Shown here piece after piece: positions 1 to 7,876 of a stretch of DNA of 41,583 nt (position 1 is the first letter of the stretch; each line of letters begins with the position of its first letter). The stretch is taken from positions 1 through 41,583 of the forward strand of contig JBDIVL010000035.1 of the NCBI GenBank assembly GCA_039794405.1, given 5' to 3'. The notes beneath the pieces are model-generated. The model searched no databases and was not told the origin of the DNA. It saw only the letters and a program-made list of their open reading frames with translations. The stretch is from JBDIVL01 sp039794405. GTDB taxonomy: Bacteria > Planctomycetota > Brocadiia > Brocadiales > Brocadiaceae. A program made the translations under genes and the position numbers.

Positions 1-54
1 CAGTTTGCGGTTTTCAACAAGCTTATGAATATCGTACCCAATCCCAAAAAGCAT
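1..54 (-). CDS. ispF: IspF, 2-C-methyl-D-erythritol 2,4-cyclodiphosphate synthase (N-terminal fragment, cut by window edge)
   Basis: Reverse-complement translation from the ATG at 54 gives MLFGIGYDIHKLVENRKL, which matches the start of IspF (typical GxGxDxHxL followed by xGRxL). D8 and H10 fall where the family's metal-binding Asp and His lie. IspF makes the cyclic diphosphate intermediate of the MEP isoprenoid pathway in the cytoplasm. Only 18 codons are visible; the rest lies to the left of the window. The gene starts 6 bases after the stop codon of the TPR protein, in the same direction, so the two are probably co-transcribed. No clear Shine-Dalgarno precedes it, which fits translation from the upstream gene. 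Confidence 0.8.
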   Translation of the reverse strand, partial: MLFGIGYDIHKLVENRKL

Positions 55-60
55 ATTACT

Positions 61-846
61 TTATTTACTGGCAGCAGCAATTTTCTGCTCTAACACTGAC
101 AACTTTCTCTTAGCCTTTTCCCGGAATTTTGCATCAGAACCGTATAATGCAGCCTGCTGATAAATTGCCTTAGCCCTGCTATAATCGGTAAGTTTTTCAT
201 ACATTTCCGCAGCTCTCAAAAGTGCAGGCTGCTTCATATAGGGATTTAATTGATAACCTCTAATATAATACTTTGCCGCACTCTCATAATCATGAAAGTA
301 ACCACTGGCATATATCTCTGCGATTTCAAAAGCAGAATCGCCAACCTTATCACTGTCAGGATACTCCGAAAGCAACTTTTCTAAACGATTAATGGCCGTA
401 ATTTGATTTTGTTTGTTAAATAATGATTTTTTGTACATCAATGCGTCTTTAAATAAAATATTGGCATCTTCAATATCATGTAAACTCGGTGATGTCTGTA
501 CATTTCCCAGCCCTTCATCGGTATAGAGGGGCTGCGGTACTTTATCTAAACCATCAAGTTCTCTCCGCGATTTTTGAAGGCGCAGTTGATTACCGGTGCT
601 CTGATAATAACGGTTCAACTCATTAAGCGCCTTTCGGTAGTTTTCTCGTGATACCGTTACAGCATGAATCAGGTGTTCTTCTTCGGTCTTTAATTCATCA
701 ATAGAAAACTTGGCTTTACATGCAACACAATACTTCTCATTTTCATCAATTTTATCAAAACAGTTCAAACAATAACTTGCGGCAAATGCTGTGTATGACA
801 TTAACATGAAACAAATTGCCGGAAAAAATATTTTTACATTTTTCAT
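61..846 (-). CDS. Exported zinc-ribbon and TPR protein, function unknown
   Basis: This 261-residue protein begins with a signal peptide (hydrophobic residues 6-22, likely cleavage near AFA-A). A CxxC-x10-CxxC zinc ribbon follows at once (C26, C29, C40, C43), then a charged helical stretch (about 50-110). The C-terminal half (about 125-260) has TPR-like helical pairs with the 'A..Y...Y..NP' pattern, resembling YbgF/BamD-type repeats. The zinc ribbon so close to the export signal is unusual. The residue before C26 is Y, so this is not a lipobox. A strong Shine-Dalgarno (AAGGAG) overlaps the TAA stop of the upstream dynamin gene, so the two are translationally linked. A scaffold role in the envelope is a guess from the repeats. 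Confidence 0.7.
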   Translation of the reverse strand: MKNVKIFFPAICFMLMSYTAFAASYCLNCFDKIDENEKYCVACKAKFSIDELKTEEEHLIHAVTVSRENYRKALNELNRYYQSTGNQLRLQKSRRELDGLDKVPQPLYTDEGLGNVQTSPSLHDIEDANILFKDALMYKKSLFNKQNQITAINRLEKLLSEYPDSDKVGDSAFEIAEIYASGYFHDYESAAKYYIRGYQLNPYMKQPALLRAAEMYEKLTDYSRAKAIYQQAALYGSDAKFREKAKRKLSVLEQKIAAASK

Positions 847-856
847 GCTCTTCTCC

Positions 857-2602
857 TTAGCTTAAACCACTTTTCCGCATAAGGCTCTTTACACTTTCTA
901 ATAAAGTATTTACCTCAGATACCTGCCTTACCATTTCCTCTCTTTCCGTCCAGCGGAGGTCACGATATGATGAAATATTGTTACTGATATCTTCAATTAC
1001 ACGATCGATGGCTTTGTCAATTTCAAACTTCATAAACTCCACAAACCGTTCACAAATTGCATCTGTCCGTTTTACAAATTCATTACGGAACGACTTACGC
1101 TTCCGGGGAAAGACGGATAACCCGGTAGCTGCAAGTGCCACTGCAATTCCTATGATAGCAGGAGGAGGTACAATCCATGAGAACATCATCGTAATGCCAA
1201 CCCCAATACCGATGGCAAATGATTCTGTTACCAGAAAACTAATGAAACCATTTTGAACCGAGCTGTTGAGCCTTTCCGATTCCCGTTCAATATCTAATTC
1301 TCTAAATTCTTTAGAGCGAGACTTTAAGGCAATTTCAATTTCGTGTTTCCTATCATCATAGTGCCGTTCGACATGCCCGCCAAGAACATTCATAGCCCTG
1401 CGGTCATATCCCACTTCTTTCTCAATATGGTCCCTTGCCAGATCCCATAGTGAACGGTTGTTTCTCGCAACAAAATCTACGACATCATCGATAATCCTGT
1501 CTAAGTCAGTTTGTGGATTTAAGAGACCATATACTTCTCTTTTAAACCGGTCTTCGGTCTTTTCTCTCCCGAATTTAGAAAAAACCACGGATTTTGTCGT
1601 TACATATGAATTCAAAAAATTATCTAATTTCTCTTTCAATCGAGAAAATACCAGTTTAATCTCATCCTTGTATTTTAGAGTATACTCCTGCATGTCCTGT
1701 TTTTTATTCTTCAGGCGCATTTCAAACCGCTCAATACTTTTAATATCGGTATTACACTTGTTAACTTTCTCATTCAGGTTCTGTTGAAGTTCTGTAAATA
1801 CATTGAACAAGTATTTTAAAGGGCTAACCAGTTTAAAATCGATCTTTGTATCTAAATCCAATTTATCAAATATAAAAGACTCAACTTCTATAATTTTACT
1901 TTTTTCAAGGAGTTCCTGATCTCCATCAATTTTTGCTTTATATGCCTCTTTAGCAGATACCATAAGAATTTTGGGTTCAAAGCCCAGCAATCGATAGCAA
2001 TTCTTTTCCAGGAAGGTTACAATCTCATGAATTTCTTCGGAACTCTTCAGGTCTATCTTATTCAGGATAAACAGTACCTTTCTACCCCATTTACTTTTCA
2101 AAAATTGCAGAAATTGCCGTTCACTTTCGGTAAAAGGATGATCCGCAGAAGTAATAAAGAGCACCAGTTCCGCTCTATGGACAAAGCTTTCCGTAAGTGC
2201 AGCATGCTCCAGGATGATTGAATTTGTGCCCGGGGTATCAACTAAGGTAACGTCTCTTAACGTTTCCATCGGATATGTCGCCTGGCATAAATGATCACCA
2301 ACTTCTTTGACTTCGACCTTATCGCCATATGTTAATAGAGTGATTCGGTTGGTTGTAGGGGTAGGACCATCAGTTAAGATTCGTTCACCACACATGGCAT
2401 TAATGAAACTGGATTTACCGGAGTTATATTCACCGGCAACCAAAAGATAAAATGGTTCGTCCAGTTGAGCACGCATTTCCACAACTTTTTTCTCCATGTC
2501 CGGGGTGCCAACTCTTTCAAAAAACCTTTTCGAGTTATCAAGGAGATTTACTACTTCAGGGAAAATATCTCTATGCTTCGCTTTTGTTGTTATGTTCAAC
2601 AT
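857..2602 (-). CDS. Bacterial dynamin-like GTPase (DLP family)
   Basis: This 581-residue protein carries the dynamin-type G motifs: G1 P-loop GEYNSGKSS (57-65), a G2 Thr in TPTTNRIT (81-88), G3 DTPG (122-125) and G4 NKID (181-184). A long helical stalk follows, then a hydrophobic hairpin (about 453-498, two segments around a PPP turn) that could insert in membrane, and a basic RKRK patch at 500-503. Bacterial dynamin-like proteins remodel or tether membranes using GTP. This copy is single, not one of the tandem pairs often seen. It lies directly upstream of the exported TPR protein and ispF in one minus-strand unit. The family call is secure; the cellular role is not. Confidence 0.85.
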   Translation of the reverse strand: MLNITTKAKHRDIFPEVVNLLDNSKRFFERVGTPDMEKKVVEMRAQLDEPFYLLVAGEYNSGKSSFINAMCGERILTDGPTPTTNRITLLTYGDKVEVKEVGDHLCQATYPMETLRDVTLVDTPGTNSIILEHAALTESFVHRAELVLFITSADHPFTESERQFLQFLKSKWGRKVLFILNKIDLKSSEEIHEIVTFLEKNCYRLLGFEPKILMVSAKEAYKAKIDGDQELLEKSKIIEVESFIFDKLDLDTKIDFKLVSPLKYLFNVFTELQQNLNEKVNKCNTDIKSIERFEMRLKNKKQDMQEYTLKYKDEIKLVFSRLKEKLDNFLNSYVTTKSVVFSKFGREKTEDRFKREVYGLLNPQTDLDRIIDDVVDFVARNNRSLWDLARDHIEKEVGYDRRAMNVLGGHVERHYDDRKHEIEIALKSRSKEFRELDIERESERLNSSVQNGFISFLVTESFAIGIGVGITMMFSWIVPPPAIIGIAVALAATGLSVFPRKRKSFRNEFVKRTDAICERFVEFMKFEIDKAIDRVIEDISNNISSYRDLRWTEREEMVRQVSEVNTLLESVKSLMRKSGLS

Positions 2603-2691
2603 AAATCAAACTACTTTCATAAGACTCTCCATCCCAGTAAATTTGTATGCTGTTTACATTAATCGGACTTCAAAGCAGCCACAGAAGGCAC

Positions 2692-2725
2692 CAAGATCAC
2701 AGAGAATTTTTCTATGTTTCTCTGA
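2692..2725. repeat. Hairpin in the dynamin/ridA gap, possibly a degenerate dispersed repeat
   Basis: CAGAGAA (2700-2706) pairs with TTCTCTG (2718-2724), in a 281-base gap with no convincing gene. The surrounding 'CACAGAAGGCACC...CACAGAG' wording resembles imperfect palindromic intergenic repeats I recall from many bacterial genomes. It could equally be a chance hairpin. The rest of the gap is AT-rich and I see nothing else in it. Confidence 0.3.
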
Positions 2726-2883
2726 ACATAGCTGCCGAAAACTTATACTAACCGTCATACAGAAATATACTGAGAGAAATATTAAAGAGCCTGCTTAAAA
2801 ATACTAAAATACAAATATATTTACTAACTAAAATTAAGTAATGATGTTAACAGTTTTTAAGATACAAGTCAAATTTTCTTTTT

Positions 2884-3267
2884 TTAAGCACTCAGGGCAA
2901 TAGCCTCAATTTCTACACCTGCATCTTTTGGCAATCTTGCCGCCTGAACTGCCGCTCTGGCGGGTGGCTTCTGTTGAAAAAATTCTTTATAAATATCGTT
3001 AATTGCAGCATAATCATTCAAATCCTTCATAAAAACTGTTATCTTTACTACATTGTCCAAAGATGAATTCGCTGCCTCCAGAATATGTTTCAGATTTTCT
3101 AATACCTGCTTTGTTTGAAGTTTGATGTCTCCCTGAATTATTTCTCCAGTAGCGGGTATTATAGGTATTTGTCCTGATACAAATATAAAGTTACCTGCCT
3201 TAATCGCCTGGGAATATGGTCCAATCGCTACGGGAGCAGCATTCGTTGAGATAACCAGTTTTTCCAT
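2884..3267 (-). CDS. ridA: RidA family enamine/imine deaminase
   Basis: This 127-residue protein has the size and sequence of the YjgF/YER057c/UK114 family: APVAIGPYSQA near the start, the ATGEI turn, and PPARAAVQAARLP with the conserved Arg that binds the carboxylate of substrates. RidA proteins hydrolyse reactive 2-aminoacrylate and other enamines made by PLP enzymes, in the cytoplasm. The open frame extends upstream to 3366, but a GGAGGA Shine-Dalgarno sits just before the ATG at 3267, and the family begins there. It points away from truA across a gap of about 280 bases and is followed by the dynamin gene in the same direction. Confidence 0.92.
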   Translation of the reverse strand: MEKLVISTNAAPVAIGPYSQAIKAGNFIFVSGQIPIIPATGEIIQGDIKLQTKQVLENLKHILEAANSSLDNVVKITVFMKDLNDYAAINDIYKEFFQQKPPARAAVQAARLPKDAGVEIEAIALSA

Positions 3268-3497
3268 TCCGTCCTCCATAAATAAGATAATTAATTTCCA
3301 TATACTTGCCTTTATCATTAAATGACGAAGATTGTTATAGTAGCAAAAATACGTATTCCTTTTCAATCCCTGAAAATATTAATATTAACGTACTATAAGT
3401 GTTTTTTCATTGATTGTCCTGATCTTTTTTGCTTCAATTTTTGCTGGTAGTATCTTTTCTCCTAATTAGAAAGAAAAAAATATTTCGATTTTTATTT

Positions 3498-3522
3498 ATT
3501 CTCTGCGTTCTTTGCAGTGAAT
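3498..3522 (+). repeat. Possible dispersed-repeat remnant upstream of truA
   Basis: The wording TCTCTGCGTTCTTTGCAGTG just upstream of truA resembles a phrase I recall from short intergenic repeats in unrelated bacterial genomes. It matters because the alternative GTG start of truA (3517) lies inside it. The rest of the ridA/truA gap is AT-rich; both genes need promoters there, but I see no clear consensus element. Low confidence: based on memory and a single copy. Confidence 0.25.
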
Positions 3523-3546
3523 TATTACGGACAATTTACATACCCA

Positions 3547-4290
3547 ATGCGCAATGTTCGGCTTTTAATAGAGTATGATGGTACAAATTATGCCGGATGG
3601 CAATGGCAAAAAGATGAAAAAACGATCCAGGAAACACTAACGGGGGCAATAGAGCACGTTATTCAGGAAAAGACGAAACTTTACGGTGCCAGTCGCACTG
3701 ATGCAGGTGTTCATGCTTTTGGTCAGGTGGCAAATTTTAAAACAACTTCAAATATCCCCTCCAAACGATTGATCCATGCAATAAATTTTTACCTTCCCTA
3801 TGATATTACGGTAAAAGATGCGGCGGATGTGGCAGAATCTTTTCATGCCCAGTATTGTGCCAAATCCAAAATCTATCAATACACCCTCTACAATGACTGG
3901 GTGAGAACGCCTCTTAATCGTCACTTTAGTTACCTGTGTGGATTTCAATTAGATATGGACAAAATGACTTTGGCAGCAAGATACTTCATTGGAATCCATG
4001 ATTTTACATCTTTTACTACAAAGGCATGGTATGAGAAAAATCGCATACGTACCATGAAAAAACTTGATATCAGAAAAGAGGGAAAGTTCATCTATTTTAC
4101 TATCGAAGCGGATGGATTCTTATATAATATGGTGAGGACTATTGTCGGTACACTTATAGAAATTGGGAAGGGGAAAATTCCAGCGGAGGATACGAAAAAG
4201 ATTCTCAATGCAAAGAATAGAAAGCTGGCAGGTCCCACTGCACCAGCCAGGGGGTTATGTCTCATTGAAGTCAAATATGAAACTAATTAA
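3547..4290 (+). CDS. truA: tRNA pseudouridine(38-40) synthase TruA
   Basis: The product is 247 residues from the ATG at 3547 and is recognisable throughout. The core motif GASRTDAGVHAFGQ holds the catalytic Asp (D52), and RLLIEYDGTNYAGWQWQ is the usual start of the fold. Later hallmarks are the SFTT region and the FLYNMVRTIVGTLIEIGKG block. TruA isomerises uridines 38-40 in the anticodon arm of tRNAs. A GTG 30 bases upstream is in frame but has no Shine-Dalgarno and lies in repeat-like sequence, so I prefer the ATG. The 3' end overlaps the acetyltransferase gene by 14 bases. Confidence 0.93.
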   Translation: MRNVRLLIEYDGTNYAGWQWQKDEKTIQETLTGAIEHVIQEKTKLYGASRTDAGVHAFGQVANFKTTSNIPSKRLIHAINFYLPYDITVKDAADVAESFHAQYCAKSKIYQYTLYNDWVRTPLNRHFSYLCGFQLDMDKMTLAARYFIGIHDFTSFTTKAWYEKNRIRTMKKLDIRKEGKFIYFTIEADGFLYNMVRTIVGTLIEIGKGKIPAEDTKKILNAKNRKLAGPTAPARGLCLIEVKYETN

Positions 4291-4750
4291 AAAAACATCT
4301 ATCCGCATCCGCCCTGCTATAGACCATGATGTTCCCGCAATCCTTGAACTGGAAACCATAAGTTTTACCAGAGCAGAGGAAAGATTCCACAGGAGACAGA
4401 TACGAAGTTTGATCACAAACCCCCGCGCTATCGTATTAGTAGCAGAGAATAAGGGAAGGATATTAGGGTGGGCTGCAGGGCTCTCACGCCGCCACCCTGG
4501 CTCAAATTCTGGTCGGCTCTATGCAATAGCAGTGCACCCTCATGCACGCGGCAGGCACATAGGACAAACACTGGTAGAACATATTCTCTGTTCACTTACC
4601 AGGTGTGGTGCCAGCCGTATTTTCTTAGAAGTGAACAAAAACAACAGGTCAGCCACTCATCTCTATCGCAAACTCGGTTTTGTTGAACAGAAATGTTTGG
4701 TTGATTATTATGGTCCCGGCTATCATGCTATACGCATGGTACGATTTTAA
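4277..4750 (+). CDS. GNAT acetyltransferase, RimI-like
   Basis: This 157-residue single-domain GNAT protein shows RIRPAIDHDVPAILELE at the N-terminus and the acetyl-CoA loop RGRHIG (R/QxxGxG/A form) after LYAIAVHPHA. It ends with the 'NxxAxxLYxKLGF' block and YYGPGYHAIRM, as in RimI, the N-terminal alanine acetyltransferase of ribosomal protein S18. Many RimI-like proteins have other targets, so the substrate is open. The ATG at 4277 lies inside truA, giving a 14-base overlap and likely translational coupling. Longer upstream starts would lie deep inside truA and have no support. Confidence 0.8.
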   Translation: MKLIKKTSIRIRPAIDHDVPAILELETISFTRAEERFHRRQIRSLITNPRAIVLVAENKGRILGWAAGLSRRHPGSNSGRLYAIAVHPHARGRHIGQTLVEHILCSLTRCGASRIFLEVNKNNRSATHLYRKLGFVEQKCLVDYYGPGYHAIRMVRF

Positions 4751-4754
4751 TTCG

Positions 4755-4783
4755 TTGACACAATTTTTAAAAATAGTTATATT
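4755..4783 (+). promoter_or_regulatory. Sigma-70-type promoter for the tRNA-binding protein gene
   Basis: TTGACA (4755-4760), a 17-base spacer and TATATT (4778-4783) form a near-consensus promoter in the 50-base gap after the acetyltransferase gene. Transcription should begin near 4790, leaving a very short leader with AAAGG as ribosome-binding site before the ATG at 4801. Prediction from sequence only. Confidence 0.65.
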
Positions 4784-4800
4784 TACGAAAGGTTTCTTCT

Positions 4801-5127
4801 ATGATATCGATTGAAGATTTTTTGAAGGTAGACCTGCGGGTGGCAAAGGTCATACATGCAGAACCACATCCGAATGCAGACAAATTGCTTATACTGAAGA
4901 TTGATGCAGGGGATGGTTTAGAGGGAAGACAAATCGTTGCAGGAATTAGAAACTATTACAAGCCAGAAGAACTTATTGGAAAGCGAATCGTTATTGTGAA
5001 CAATTTAGCTCCCGCAGTCCTTCGGGGTATTGAAAGTCAAGGAATGTTACTGGCAGCAAAGGATGGAGACCAGGTAGTAGTCCTTACAACGGAAAAGGAC
5101 GTAAAACCAGGCTCTAAAATACAATAA
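4801..5127 (+). CDS. Stand-alone tRNA-binding (MetG C-terminal/CsaA-like) protein
   Basis: This 108-residue protein is one OB-fold tRNA-binding domain: DFLKVDLRVAKVIHAEPHPNADKLL, then RQIVAGI, GKRIVIVNNLAP and the SQGMLLAA signature. The domain matches the C-terminal extension of methionyl-tRNA synthetase (MetG beta region) and free-standing homologues. Free copies bind tRNA in trans or act as CsaA-type chaperones; these cannot be told apart here. It has its own strong promoter. Whether the main metG in this genome lacks this domain would be informative and cannot be seen here. Confidence 0.85.
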   Translation: MISIEDFLKVDLRVAKVIHAEPHPNADKLLILKIDAGDGLEGRQIVAGIRNYYKPEELIGKRIVIVNNLAPAVLRGIESQGMLLAAKDGDQVVVLTTEKDVKPGSKIQ

Positions 5128-5167
5128 AAATAAAAGTAATGGTAGGAACCGCTGATCACAGGAAAAA

Positions 5168-5185
5168 ATCTCCATAATAGGAGAT
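5168..5185. other. Short perfect hairpin upstream of recN
   Basis: ATCTCC (5168-5173) and GGAGAT (5180-5185) form a perfect 6-base stem with a 6-base loop in the 114-base gap before recN. Only a weak T stretch follows, so it is a poor terminator. The GGAG could mimic a ribosome-binding site, but no start codon follows at a useful distance. Confidence 0.3.
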
Positions 5186-5241
5186 AATTTTGAGACCTTA
5201 GCGTTTTTTACAGTCTCTTGACTTTTATTGACAAATTAATC

Positions 5242-6993
5242 ATGCTGCAAGAGCTATACATTACAAATTTTGTATTAATTGATAAAGTTACTATTAAACT
5301 CTCTGAGCGGCTGAATGCATTTAGCGGGGCAACAGGTGTAGGGAAATCGCTGGTAATTGGCGCACTTCATTTCATTTTGGGCGGACGTGTATCTCCGGAT
5401 ATCGTGCGGAATGGAAAAGATGAGGCAACGGTAATAGGAAGGTTTTATATTAAAGATAAAAATCTCCTCAAGCAAATAAAAAAAATATCGGATAACTATG
5501 AGATTGAGGAAGAAATCCTAATTCAAAGAAGTATCGATACGAATGGGCGGAACAGATGCCGCTTAAATGATGTTCCTACAACAGTATCCATGCTTAAAGA
5601 AGTCGGGGGGATGCTTGTTAATATCCATGGACAGCATGAACATGAAGCCCTGTTGCATGGAATTAATCAACTCCATATCCTGGACGACTTCGGAGGAATC
5701 ACATCACTTCGGGAGGATTTTTCAGACATCTATCGGCAGATTACGGAAAAAATAAAAATACGGGATGTACTGAGAAATAGCCAGCATGAGCGAAGACAGA
5801 AGGTTGATTTATATAATTCTCAAATCGATGAGATTCATAAGGCACAACTTAAGCCTGGCGAATCAGAAGATCTCGAAAAAGAAAGAAACATCTTAATCAA
5901 CGCTGAAAAGATATATAGTACAGTAACCTCTTGTTATTCTCAACTTTACGAATCTTCAGAAGCCATTATCGAAAGATTGAAGCCTATTGTAAAGGAATTG
6001 CAGTCAATTGCGGAACTCAATGAGACGTTACTTAAGGCATTCGATATTTGCAAGCAATCACTCTATCAAATAGAAGATGCCTCTTTTTCCCTAGGGAAAT
6101 ACTTAGAGGGGTTTAATTACGATCCTCAAAGGTTAGAATATATTGAAGAACGCTTAAGTACGATTCGAAAGCTAAAGTTAAAATACGGAAATACGATAGA
6201 AGAAATTCTATCATACCGTAATGAGTTGGAATTAAAACTGAAACAGCTTTCAAAGGAAGGAATAACGGCTGAACAGGTTGAAGAAGAATTAAGGATACAA
6301 CTAGAATCGTTAAAGAACAAAGGGAACGAACTGACGCAAAATCGGCTTTCTGCAGCCAATACATTGGCCCCATTGATAAATGAAGAACTTCACAGCTTAG
6401 GAATGCCCCACGGTCGGTTTTGTGTTCAAATAACGTCGTCTCCCTTTCATGATGCTGAAAACTCTCTCGTTTTAAATTCTCATAGCTACGGTTTTGATCA
6501 AATTGACTTTTTGATTTCACCAAATCCGGGAGAAGATTTAAAACCACTCAGAAAGATTGCTTCGGGTGGTGAAATATCGCGAGTTATGCTTGCTCTGAAA
6601 CATCAGTTGGCCAAGGTAGATAAAACACCGGTACTGGTTTTTGATGAAATCGATGCCAACATCGGCGGTAGAATGGGAGAGGTAATCGGAGAAAAACTGA
6701 GCAGTATAGCAAGGTCACATCAAGTAATCTGTATAACCCATCTTCCCCAAATTGCCAGCTATGCTGATGAACAATGGAAGGTAAGTAAGCTTGTAAAAGA
6801 TGGTAAAACATATTCAACCATTGAAAACCTGTCAGATGAGGCCCGTCTGGAGGAAATCGCTGACATGATCAGGGGCAGCGAAAAAACAGATATAACGAGA
6901 AAACAAGCCCAGGAAATGCTGCGAGATGCGAAAAGAGCAAAAATAAATACCAAAACTAACACGCAAAATCACAAATCAAAATATAAAAACTAG
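5242..6993 (+). CDS. recN: DNA repair ATPase RecN
   Basis: This 583-residue SMC-like protein has the RecN start LQELYITNFVLIDKV, Walker A GATGVGKS (29-36), a long central coiled coil (about 150-370), the ABC signature SGGEISRVMLALK and Walker B LVFDEIDANIGG, followed by the ITHLPQIAS block. RecN acts early in double-strand break repair, holding DNA ends or sister chromatids with RecA. The first Met of the conserved N-terminus is the ATG at 5242; an in-frame TTG at 5218 is possible. Neither start has a good Shine-Dalgarno. I see no clear LexA-type operator in the short upstream gap. Confidence 0.93.
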   Translation: MLQELYITNFVLIDKVTIKLSERLNAFSGATGVGKSLVIGALHFILGGRVSPDIVRNGKDEATVIGRFYIKDKNLLKQIKKISDNYEIEEEILIQRSIDTNGRNRCRLNDVPTTVSMLKEVGGMLVNIHGQHEHEALLHGINQLHILDDFGGITSLREDFSDIYRQITEKIKIRDVLRNSQHERRQKVDLYNSQIDEIHKAQLKPGESEDLEKERNILINAEKIYSTVTSCYSQLYESSEAIIERLKPIVKELQSIAELNETLLKAFDICKQSLYQIEDASFSLGKYLEGFNYDPQRLEYIEERLSTIRKLKLKYGNTIEEILSYRNELELKLKQLSKEGITAEQVEEELRIQLESLKNKGNELTQNRLSAANTLAPLINEELHSLGMPHGRFCVQITSSPFHDAENSLVLNSHSYGFDQIDFLISPNPGEDLKPLRKIASGGEISRVMLALKHQLAKVDKTPVLVFDEIDANIGGRMGEVIGEKLSSIARSHQVICITHLPQIASYADEQWKVSKLVKDGKTYSTIENLSDEARLEEIADMIRGSEKTDITRKQAQEMLRDAKRAKINTKTNTQNHKSKYKN

Positions 6994-7099
6994 GCGGTAA
7001 TTTTACACCCTCATAGGTACTTCTGGTTTTTAATTTATTTTCAATATTATAGATCCTGTTCGGCCCGATTCGTTCAGGGAGAAAGTACAAAAACATACA

Positions 7100-7876
7100 A
7101 TGTTAGAACGTTTACAAAAGGTATTGGCGGAGGCAGGTTTCGGCTCACGCCGGGAATGTGAAAAAATTATTGTGGCCGGAAGGGTAACAGTCGATGGGAA
7201 ACGAGTCACAATCTTAGGTACAACCGTCGACCCGGATAAAAGCAAGATCTATTGTGACGGAACATTAGTACAAAGGCAACGTAAGATTTATTACCTGCTC
7301 AATAAGCCAAAGGGCTATGTATGCACGAATCGTGACGAACTGGATCGTCTGAGAGCGATTGATATTATAAAAAACATCAATCAAAGGATATATACCATTG
7401 GAAGACTAGATAAGGAAAGCGAAGGTCTTATTATCTTAACGAATGACGGCGACCTGGCAAACAAGTTATCACATCCAAAATATGAGGTAAAAAAAACGTA
7501 TTTTGTAGAAGTAGACGGATATTTGAACGATGAGACAATGAAGGCATTAAAAACAGGGGTTTGGCTTTCCTTCGGTAAAACACACCCGGTAATAATCAAG
7601 AATGTACAGAGAGGAAAACAGAGAAGCAAATTTGAAATGGTACTGAAGGAAGGTAAAAACAGAGAAATCCGTCGTATGCTTGCAGAATATGGACACAAGG
7701 TGCGTATCCTGCGGCGAACAAAAATTGGCAATTTATCTGATCCCAACCTGAAAGTTAGCAAATACCGAAAGTTGGCAGACCATGAAGTGGCACAACTTTA
7801 TGCAATAGCTGAGGGAGATTATTCGAAGGGCCGTACAAAAGATCGGGGAAAACATGACACAATTACAACAGGCTAG
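7100..7876 (+). CDS. RsuA/RluB-family rRNA pseudouridine synthase
   Basis: This 258-residue protein has an N-terminal S4 RNA-binding domain (about 2-60: LQKVLAEAGFGSRRECE...I..GRVTVDG). The catalytic domain has YLLNKPKGYVCT and the active-site motif GRLDKESEGLIILTNDGDL with catalytic Asp D104, then the KTYFVEV and GKNREIRRM blocks. The order matches RluB, which modifies a helix 89-93 loop uridine of 23S rRNA; RsuA and RluE/F are close relatives, so site specificity is inferred. It overlaps thiC by 23 bases and therefore leads a two-gene unit. The C-terminal tail is basic and low in complexity. Confidence 0.88.
   Translation: MLERLQKVLAEAGFGSRRECEKIIVAGRVTVDGKRVTILGTTVDPDKSKIYCDGTLVQRQRKIYYLLNKPKGYVCTNRDELDRLRAIDIIKNINQRIYTIGRLDKESEGLIILTNDGDLANKLSHPKYEVKKTYFVEVDGYLNDETMKALKTGVWLSFGKTHPVIIKNVQRGKQRSKFEMVLKEGKNREIRRMLAEYGHKVRILRRTKIGNLSDPNLKVSKYRKLADHEVAQLYAIAEGDYSKGRTKDRGKHDTITTG

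Noticed and set aside
3517..3546. GTG start adding ten residues to TruA
   Set aside because: It has no Shine-Dalgarno, lies in repeat-like sequence, and the added residues are not part of the conserved TruA start; the ATG at 3547 fits better.
6113..6547. 144-codon minus-strand open frame
   Set aside because: It is antisense to recN, where the coiled-coil and ABC signature coding is unambiguous.
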